From positions 1 to 45,386 of the forward strand of contig JACQPH010000036.1 in assembly GCA_016207645.1 (NCBI GenBank): a stretch of 45,386 bases of DNA. Reading direction: 5' to 3'. The number at the start of each line of letters is the position of its first letter. The first letter of the stretch is position 1. A program made the position numbers and the translations under genes. The stretch comes from Elusimicrobiota bacterium (lineage in GTDB: Bacteria; Elusimicrobiota; Elusimicrobia; Elusimicrobiales; UBA9959). The notes below the pieces were generated by a model. That model made no database searches. It had not been told where the DNA came from and was given only the letters and a program-made list of their open reading frames with translations. This document shows positions 40,006 through 45,386 of this stretch, piece by piece.

Positions 40006-40158
40006 GTTAAAGTCTTTGGACCTATTGCTTTTTGGGCCCAAAGACCTATGGACCTGTCAAGGCCTCATAGGAGAAGGGCCTACCGCCGCGGCAAAGCCGG
40101 GTTTTTTCTTTTTCCCGGCGCCTTCATCCTTTGGACTATAGGGCCTACGCCATAGGCC
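39990..40158. promoter_or_regulatory. Array of CATAGG/GGCC words between peptidase and exported-protein genes
   Basis: Within about 170 bp lie CATAGGGCCC (39990), GTCTTTGGACCTAT (40013), GGGCCCAAAGACCTATGG (40034), CAAGGCCTCATAGG (40058), AGGGCC (40075), CTATAGGGCCTA (40136) and CATAGGCC (40151), in both orientations. Similar words occur at 10056-10099. Base composition differs from the rest of the window, which is seldom this patterned. In this 375-bp intergenic region I see no gene; the remainder (40160-40283) contains TAGACT at 40249 and the Shine-Dalgarno of the next gene. Confidence 0.5.
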
Positions 40159-40283
40159 TTCTGGCCGAGCCAACCGGTACCCGCCGGCGGGCCATTTACC
40201 TTCATTCAGGGGGACTTTGGTCTCTAAAGGGCAGGCGCGCTTTTTTCCTAGACTTATGGTTAGTCAAGCATGGAGGTTCAAAT

Positions 40284-41264
40284 ATGAAGATAGCTTCAGC
40301 TTTCCTGGTCCTTTTCTCCGCGGCGGCGCCCCTGGCGGCCCAGGACCGCGCCCCGCAGCTGCCCCCTGTGGATGCCGGCTCCATCCTGGCGCAGATAAAC
40401 CAGCAGCACAATATCCCCGCCCCCCAGCCCATCATCTCGGCCGAGCTGCAGTTCGCCCTCGAAGCCGCTTCCGAGCTCCGCAAGGAGCTCAAGGGCTACG
40501 GCATCAAGGCCAAGGTAGGACTGCTCAACGAGCCTGACGGCTCCTACGGCCTCTGGGCCGAGTTCAGCAACTGGGCGGACTACGAAGAGGTAAAAGATCT
40601 TTTTTACCAGGACCCCGGCTATAACCCAAGCTATATGGGCCACAAGGTCTACCCGCGTGTGCCCAAGTCGGCCGAAAAGGCGGACCTGAACTGGAAGCAC
40701 GTTGGCCTGCAGGCCGCGGACGGGACTAAGATAGCCATAGATTATTCCCCGCTCTCGCTCGGCGGCGAGGTCATAGCGGCCCCCCTCTGGGTGACCGTGG
40801 CGGACAAGCGCCTCACCGGCTCGGAAAAAGTGCGCGCCGTGATAATGACCTATTACGATTCCTCCAATATGGCGGCCATCACCCCCAAGGAAATCCAGAA
40901 CCTGGACCTGAAGTTCAACGGCCAGGCCTTCCAGGCCGAGGGCCGGCGGGTGCAGATCTCCGAGTCGCATATAGGCTACGGCTACAATTTCCGCCAGGAG
41001 ATAGCGGTAGTGGTGGACGGGAAATGGCTGACCGACCCCGTGAACGGCTCGCACAACTTCAGGTTCAAGCTGGGCTGGCGCTCGGCCGGCGACGACAGGT
41101 CCGCCGAGGAAAAGATAAAGGCCTGCCGCCTGACCGGCTACGAAAAGGACCTCTGCGTCTACAAATGCAATGACGGCTCCGTCCTCAAACAGCCGATGCA
41201 GCGCCCCGACCCGTGGGAGCAGTGGCCCGTGATCCTCTGCCCCCAGTTCGTCTTCCCGTTCTGA
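40284..41264 (+). CDS. Exported protein with C-terminal four-cysteine module
   Basis: The protein has 326 aa. The ATG at 40284 is chosen because GGAGG lies 7 nt upstream and a signal peptide (MKIASAFLVLFSAAAPLAAQ) begins there. The mature N-terminus has LPPVDAGSILAQINQQHNIP (27-46), matching the HEAT-repeat protein at 10163. The middle (about 55-270) is a mixed alpha/beta and beta-rich region that I do not recognise, with ELRKELKGYGIKAKVGLLNEPDGSYGLWAEF and VHWVTVADKRL-like strands. The C-terminus carries C281-x9-C291-x3-C295-x23-C319 with DLCVYKCNDGSVLKQP, the same spacing as in the HEAT protein. The function is unknown; it is secreted and probably disulfide-bonded. Confidence 0.85.
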   Translation: MKIASAFLVLFSAAAPLAAQDRAPQLPPVDAGSILAQINQQHNIPAPQPIISAELQFALEAASELRKELKGYGIKAKVGLLNEPDGSYGLWAEFSNWADYEEVKDLFYQDPGYNPSYMGHKVYPRVPKSAEKADLNWKHVGLQAADGTKIAIDYSPLSLGGEVIAAPLWVTVADKRLTGSEKVRAVIMTYYDSSNMAAITPKEIQNLDLKFNGQAFQAEGRRVQISESHIGYGYNFRQEIAVVVDGKWLTDPVNGSHNFRFKLGWRSAGDDRSAEEKIKACRLTGYEKDLCVYKCNDGSVLKQPMQRPDPWEQWPVILCPQFVFPF

Positions 41265-41284
41265 ACGGACGAAGCGCGGGAACG

Positions 41285-41319
41285 GAACAGCCGGCCAAAA
41301 GCCGGCTGTTCTATTTTAT
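41285..41319. terminator. Bidirectional terminator
   Basis: GAACAGCCGGC / GCCGGCTGTTC is an 11-bp stem with a 5-nt loop, followed by TATTTTAT on the plus strand. It lies between the exported-protein gene and the convergent deacetylase gene, whose stop codon (41311-41313) overlaps it. Confidence 0.8.
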
Positions 41320-42204
41320 ACCGAGGGCGGCTTTTATGGTGTTGGAATGTATGCGGACGGTGTCTGAGAATCTTCCGGCGTAGCCGCCGGAAAGGACCAG
41401 CGCCACGGGGAGCCCGCGGCGGCGGCATTCCCGGAACACGAAAGCGTCCCGCTCACGGATCCCGCCCATGGTGAGCCTGAACCCGCCCAGCAGGTCGCCC
41501 CGATAAACGTCAGCCCCGGCCACGTAAACGGCGAAGTCCGGCCCGAACCTGCCCAGGGCGCGGGGCAGCTCCCGCTTCTGCGCGGATAAATAAGATTTAT
41601 CGCCGACTCCGGGCCGCAGCCCGATATCCAGCGAGCTTTTTTCCTTTTTCTCCGGGTAAATTTCCGCGCCATGCATGGAAAAAGTGAAAACGCGCCTGTC
41701 GCCGCGGAAGATGGCCGCCGTGCCGTTGCCCTGGTGCGCGTCCAGGTCTATCACCATGGCTTTCTTTATCAGCCGCTCTTTGAGCAGTTTTTTTATCGCC
41801 ACGGCGATATCGTTCACCAGGCAGAAACCCTCGCCATGGTCCCTGAAGGCGTGGTGGGAGCCGCCGCCGCAGTTTATCCCCACGCCGTTCTCCAGGGCCA
41901 GCCGGGCGGCCAATATGGTGCCGCCGGCGTTCATGAGGTGCGCCCGGACCAGGGCGCGGGTTATCCTTATCCCGGCCCGGTCGCTGTCTTCCGGAGTGAA
42001 ACCGAATTCCAGGTTCTTCCTCACCCAGCCCGGGCTATGAACCAGCAGCAGGTCGGACTTTGAAGGCGCGGCCGGCTCCACCACGTCTTTTTTCGAGACC
42101 ACACCTTCCGTCAGAAGCAGCTTCAGAGCGGCCTCGAACTTATCCGCCCTGAAAACGTGGCCCGGCGTCCTGGCCGAATAGTATCTGGAAAAAACCACTT
42201 TCAT
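41311..42204 (-). CDS. Histone-deacetylase-family zinc deacetylase (class IV-like)
   Basis: The protein has 297 aa and no signal peptide. It has the arginase/deacetylase signature: INCGGGSHHAFRDHGEGFCLVND with the His117-His118 pair, MVIDLDAHQGNGTAAIF with zinc ligands Asp155 and His157, FSMHG, and YVAGADVYRGDLLGGF with Asp233, then LVLSGGYAG. The short length and this spacing resemble HDAC11-like bacterial deacetylases and acetylpolyamine amidohydrolase relatives. The substrate is unknown. The start now has no Shine-Dalgarno: a repeat insertion separates the ATG from AAGGAG at 42314-42309, so expression may be low unless the insertion supplies one. Confidence 0.9.
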   Translation of the reverse strand: MKVVFSRYYSARTPGHVFRADKFEAALKLLLTEGVVSKKDVVEPAAPSKSDLLLVHSPGWVRKNLEFGFTPEDSDRAGIRITRALVRAHLMNAGGTILAARLALENGVGINCGGGSHHAFRDHGEGFCLVNDIAVAIKKLLKERLIKKAMVIDLDAHQGNGTAAIFRGDRRVFTFSMHGAEIYPEKKEKSSLDIGLRPGVGDKSYLSAQKRELPRALGRFGPDFAVYVAGADVYRGDLLGGFRLTMGGIRERDAFVFRECRRRGLPVALVLSGGYAGRFSDTVRIHSNTIKAALGIK

Positions 42205-42205
42205 A

Positions 42206-42309
42206 AAAAAGTCGTAACTGTTCAGGCAGTGGAGGGTTGGCCGGGGTTTTGTTTCGCGAACCCCGCCAGCCCGAACCCCGTATAGCGACCTGAATAGTTA
42301 CAAAAAGTC
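42206..42309. mobile_element. 88-bp MITE-like element with 8-bp target duplication (copy A)
   Basis: The element at 42214-42301 has ends GTAACTGTTCAGG and CCTGAATAGTTAC as imperfect inverted repeats, an inner CGGGGTT...AACCCCG pair and no open frame. It is flanked by a perfect direct repeat AAAAAGTC (42206-42213 and 42302-42309), the mark of transposition. The family has relatives at 12857, 22155 and 32722. No transposase is present in the window; mobilisation must be in trans. Confidence 0.8.
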
Positions 42310-42314
42310 TCCTT

Positions 42315-43817
42315 TCATAGGAAGAGCACGGCCAGCAGGAAAGCGGAGACCACCAGCAGGGCGGCTACCGCGAACCAGTGCCCGTAGAGCGGGAAGAAAG
42401 CCCGTTCGGCGCAGAGCGGCGCCCGGGCCCGGAGCACCGTGCGCTCGTTCAAAGCGGTTTTAGCGAGCACCCTGCCCCAGGGGTCTATCACGGCGGAGAT
42501 GCCGTTGTTAGCGGCGCGCACCACCGCCCGCCGGTTCTCCGCCGCCCTGAAAATATTCGCCACAAAATGCTGGTAGGGCGCGGCGGTGTCCAGGTACCAG
42601 CCGTCGTTAGTGATATTCACGAATACATCGGCCCCGTCGCGGGTATCGCCGGCGAAGAGGTACGGGAAGATGGATTCGTAGCAGATGGCCACCCCTATCT
42701 TCGTACCTTTCAGGTTCAGCAGCCTCTGCTCCGCGTCGCCGGGCTCGAATTCCCCCAGCGCGGCCACCGGCCGGACGAACCCGCCGAGAAAGTCCCTGAA
42801 CGGCACATATTCGCCGAAAGGCACCAGCCGGCGCTTGTTATAGGAGGCGGTGATTTCACCTTTGCCGTCGAGCAGGAAGGCCGCCACGTGCCGGCCGCCG
42901 CCCCGGGAGACCGAACCCACTATGCTGCCGGCGGCGCTCCCCGAGGAGACCCCGGTAAGCCAGGCAGCGCAATCGGCCTCGTCCAGCCAGCAGGGCAGGG
43001 CGTTCTCCGGCCAGACCGCCAGGTCCGCGCCCTTCGCCCCGGCCAGCAGCCCTTCTATCCGGCTTTTTATATTCCCCGCCTCGGCCGCGTCCCACTTGGC
43101 GTAAAGGTCCACGGAAGGCTGCAGCAGCGCCGCATTTAAAGAGCCGCCCGGCGCGATCCCGCCGGACCGCTCCAGTTCCTGCTTCCCGAAAGCCCAGAGG
43201 CCGGCGAACAGAAGTACGGCGGGCGAGAAACGCAGGGCTTTCTTATACAAAGGAGCGTCCGCGGGAAAAAGCGAGCCGAGGAGCGCCCCGCTGAAACATA
43301 AAGCCGCGCCAAGGCCGTAAACCCCGGTGACGGAAACTATCTGTATCAGCTTCGTATGCTCCCATTGTGTATAGCCCAGCATGAACCACGGGAACCAGAC
43401 CGCCTTCTGGCTCAGATAGATCTTGCCGTACTCCAGCAGGAACCAGCCGAGGGCGAACAGGTAGGGCCAGATCTTCAGGCCTGTCCTTTTAACCCGGAAA
43501 CCGTAGGCCGCCGCCAGAACGAATTCGGCGGAAAGGATGAGGCTCAGGAGGACCAGCCCCAGCGCCGAAACTACCGGGCCCACGCCGCCGGCGCGCATGG
43601 TGGGATAGAGCCAGTAAAGCGCCCCGAGGTAGAACAGGAAGCCGCAGGCCAGCCCGCCGGCCGCCGCTTCTTTCAGGGTCCTGCTCTTAAGTATATGGCA
43701 GGAGAGCGGCGCCAGCGCGAACCAGGCCAGCCACCCCTGGCTGAACCTGGGATAGCTGAGAACGAGCAGCAGCGCCGTCAGTACGGGCAAAAACGCGGGA
43801 GCAAATTTCTTCAACAT
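42315..43817 (-). CDS. lnt: Apolipoprotein N-acyltransferase
   Basis: The protein has 500 aa. The first 210 residues are six or so membrane segments; the rest is the nitrilase-fold domain: LAVWPENALPCW with Glu271, YNKRRLVPFGEYVPFRDFLGG with Lys328, and VAICYESIFPYLFAG with Cys379, the Glu-Lys-Cys triad. It ends in one more membrane segment. By family it transfers an acyl chain from phospholipid to the N-terminus of diacylglyceryl lipoproteins in the inner membrane, the last maturation step in diderm bacteria. It lies 51 bp after secA on the same strand. Before the repeat insertion its stop overlapped the Shine-Dalgarno of the deacetylase gene. Confidence 0.95.
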   Translation of the reverse strand: MLKKFAPAFLPVLTALLLVLSYPRFSQGWLAWFALAPLSCHILKSRTLKEAAAGGLACGFLFYLGALYWLYPTMRAGGVGPVVSALGLVLLSLILSAEFVLAAAYGFRVKRTGLKIWPYLFALGWFLLEYGKIYLSQKAVWFPWFMLGYTQWEHTKLIQIVSVTGVYGLGAALCFSGALLGSLFPADAPLYKKALRFSPAVLLFAGLWAFGKQELERSGGIAPGGSLNAALLQPSVDLYAKWDAAEAGNIKSRIEGLLAGAKGADLAVWPENALPCWLDEADCAAWLTGVSSGSAAGSIVGSVSRGGGRHVAAFLLDGKGEITASYNKRRLVPFGEYVPFRDFLGGFVRPVAALGEFEPGDAEQRLLNLKGTKIGVAICYESIFPYLFAGDTRDGADVFVNITNDGWYLDTAAPYQHFVANIFRAAENRRAVVRAANNGISAVIDPWGRVLAKTALNERTVLRARAPLCAERAFFPLYGHWFAVAALLVVSAFLLAVLFL

Positions 43818-43868
43818 CCTTTATTCTTCCCGGCATTTATGGGCAATTCCGCGGCCTGCCGGGGGAGC

Positions 43869-45386
43869 CTACCCGTTAACCCCGTGGCATTTCTTGTATT
43901 TCTTCCCCGAACCGCAGGGACAGGGGTCGTTGCGGCCCGTCTTGGAATCGGCGAATTTAGCTGCCGGCCTGGGCGCCGCGGCCTGCGGCCTGGGCCTGGC
44001 TTCCTCCGCGGAAACCTCGGCCGCCGCCGGCCTGGCCGCCGGGCGCGGGGGGAGCTGGATGCGGAAAACATATTCCACCATCTGGTCGCGCACGCGGGCC
44101 AGCATGGCCTCGAACAGGGAATAGGACTCCTTCTGGTACTCTATCAGCGGGTCCTTCTGGCCGTAGGCGCGCAGCCCCACGCCCTTCTTGAGGTGGTCCA
44201 GCTCGAACAGGTGGTTCTTCCAGATATGGTCCATGATCTGCAGCAGCAGCACCCGCTGCAGCTCGGCGAAATCCACGTTGCGCTCGGCGAAAGCGGCGAA
44301 GCGCGCCGCGTAGGCCGCGTCCACGCGCTTCATCGCCTCGTCGTAAAGCGCCGGCCGGGTAAGGACGTGCACCTCGTCCGGAGTGTAGACCAGGTCGAAG
44401 CCGGCGGTCTTCTTCAGGTAAATATTGAGCGCCTCCAGGTTCCAGAGCTGCGAGGCCTGGTCCTGCGGGGCGTTGAGGTCCAGCTGCTCCTCCACCGCCT
44501 CGTGGACCATGCTCTTCACGCGCTCCGGCACGCCAACCCCGTCCAGGATGGCGTTGCGCAGCTCGTAGACGGCCAGGCGCTGCTTGTTCATCACGTTGTC
44601 GTAATCCAGCAGCTGCTTGCGGGCGTCGAAGTTCATGCCCTCCACGCGCTTCTGCGCCCCCTCTATCTGGCGGCTGACCAGGGCGGATTCTATCACCTCC
44701 CCCTCCTCCATCCCGAGCTTCTCCATGATGGCGGAGATGCGCTCGGAACCGAACAGGCGCATCAGCTCGTCCTCCAGGGAGACGTAGAAAACGGAGGAGC
44801 CGGGGTCGCCCTGGCGGGAGCAGCGGCCGCGGAGCTGGTTGTCTATACGGCGGCTCTCGTGGCGCTCGGTGCCCATCACGTGCAGGCCGCCGATCCCGGT
44901 CACGTAATTATGCTCGCCCTCTTCCGGCGGGGCGCCGCCCAGCACGATGTCGGTGCCGCGGCCGGCCATGTTGGTGGCTATGGTCACCTGGCCCTTGCGG
45001 CCGGCCTGGGCGATGATCTGGGCTTCCATCTCGTGGTACTTGGCGTTCAGCACCTGGTGCGGGATGCCCTTGGTGCGCAGCATCGCGGCGAGCTTCTCGG
45101 ACTTCTCGATGGAGCGGGTGCCCACCAGCATCGGCTGGCCCTTGCGCCACCTTTCGTCTATCTCCTCCACGATGGCGTTGTTCTTCTCGCGCTCGGTGCG
45201 GTAGATGCGGTCGGGCGAGTCCTTGCGGATCATCGGCCGGTTGGGCGGGATCTCCACCACGTCCAGCTTGTAGATCTCCCAGAATTCGTCCGCCTCGGTC
45301 ATCGCCGTGCCGGTCATGCCGGACAGCTTGTTGTAGAGCTTGAAATAGTTCTGGAAGGTGATGGTGGCCAGCGTCTGGTTCTCCTC
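43869..45386 (-). CDS. secA: SecA preprotein translocase ATPase, C-terminal part (runs off the window)
   Basis: 506 codons including the stop; the frame is open to the window edge, and the ATG-initiated part starts inside the protein. Visible motifs are YNKLSGMTGTAMTEADEF, PPNRPMIRKDSPDRIY, VGTRSIEKSE, LNAKYHEMEAQIIAQAGRKGQVTIATNMAGRGTDIVLGG, QLRGRCSRQGDPGSSVFYVSLEDELMRLF, DFDARKQLLDYDNVMN-like NFDARKQLLDYDNVMNKQR, and a C-terminal Ala/Pro linker ending in the SEC-C zinc motif NDPCPCGSGKKYKKCHG. The N-terminal half (Walker A/B, PPXD) is missing. SecA drives Sec export of the many signal-peptide proteins of this region. lnt follows on the same strand. Confidence 0.96.
   Translation of the reverse strand, partial: EENQTLATITFQNYFKLYNKLSGMTGTAMTEADEFWEIYKLDVVEIPPNRPMIRKDSPDRIYRTEREKNNAIVEEIDERWRKGQPMLVGTRSIEKSEKLAAMLRTKGIPHQVLNAKYHEMEAQIIAQAGRKGQVTIATNMAGRGTDIVLGGAPPEEGEHNYVTGIGGLHVMGTERHESRRIDNQLRGRCSRQGDPGSSVFYVSLEDELMRLFGSERISAIMEKLGMEEGEVIESALVSRQIEGAQKRVEGMNFDARKQLLDYDNVMNKQRLAVYELRNAILDGVGVPERVKSMVHEAVEEQLDLNAPQDQASQLWNLEALNIYLKKTAGFDLVYTPDEVHVLTRPALYDEAMKRVDAAYAARFAAFAERNVDFAELQRVLLLQIMDHIWKNHLFELDHLKKGVGLRAYGQKDPLIEYQKESYSLFEAMLARVRDQMVEYVFRIQLPPRPAARPAAAEVSAEEARPRPQAAAPRPAAKFADSKTGRNDPCPCGSGKKYKKCHGVNG

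Noticed and set aside
39936-40283. Riboswitch or small RNA in the 375-bp gap
   Set aside because: I cannot match it to any known riboswitch; palindromes and word repeats explain the structure without one.
1-45386. CRISPR array, tRNA, rRNA, prophage or insertion-sequence transposase
   Set aside because: No regular direct repeats with spacers, no cloverleaf or rRNA signatures and no transposase or integrase motifs were seen.

Overview
The window is GC-rich bacterial chromosome with about 38 protein genes on both strands. I see no rRNA, tRNA, CRISPR array, phage module or transposase. The cell is Gram-negative: it has apolipoprotein N-acyltransferase, an outer-membrane beta-barrel, lipoproteins and many Sec-exported proteins. 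The mix of monomeric isocitrate dehydrogenase, many secreted peptidases, uncharacterised exported proteins and frequent ATA isoleucine codons in high-GC DNA suggests an uncultivated lineage such as Elusimicrobiota. That assignment is an impression, not a demonstration.

Layout. Positions 1-9974 are mostly minus strand: N-terminal part of monomeric IDH, a WD40/membrane/rubredoxin-like fusion, an orphan protein, a secreted glycerophosphodiesterase (plus strand), a TPR protein, an alanine-aminotransferase-like enzyme, a DUF2225-like protein and YceH. Positions 10163-17385 hold an exported HEAT-repeat protein, an aminotransferase, FKBP, a nitroreductase, inosine/guanosine kinase (gsk), two poorly known proteins and a cysteine-synthase-like enzyme. 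Positions 17499-22937 hold divergent genes for a papain-like candidate and a trypsin-like protease that share a promoter-proximal inverted repeat, then a CheY/CheC-like pair, an outer-membrane protein and a TPR lipoprotein. Positions 22977-25846 hold an FkbM methyltransferase and an ECF sigma circuit. Positions 25905-29586 form a compact operon: gpmI, yggU, DsbA-like, MauE/DoxX-like and an exported protein. Positions 29657-37056 hold response regulators, a 10-TM transporter-like protein, ugd and UDP-xylose synthase (UDP-glucose to UDP-glucuronate to UDP-xylose), and two histidine kinases. Positions 37135-45386 hold two tandem clostripain-like (C11) peptidases, a second exported protein related to the HEAT protein, an HDAC-family deacetylase, lnt and the C-terminal part of secA.

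Four things stand out. (1) Two exported proteins 30 kb apart share an N-terminal PP(I/V)DAG motif and a four-cysteine module with identical spacing, C-x9-C-x3-C-x23-C. The module is N-terminal in one and C-terminal in the other, and both genes have similar short DNA words upstream. (2) The motif TGAAAC-N14-CGTGTCA occurs twice, upstream of a small ORF plus the ECF sigma gene and again upstream of the DUF4097-like gene, which looks like an autoregulated ECF regulon. (3) Small non-coding mobile elements are scattered through the region. One has terminal inverted repeats and a perfect 8-bp target duplication and has separated the HDAC gene from its Shine-Dalgarno. Two others are roughly 165-bp palindromes. 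(4) Secreted proteases are concentrated here, with palindromic control regions in front of them.
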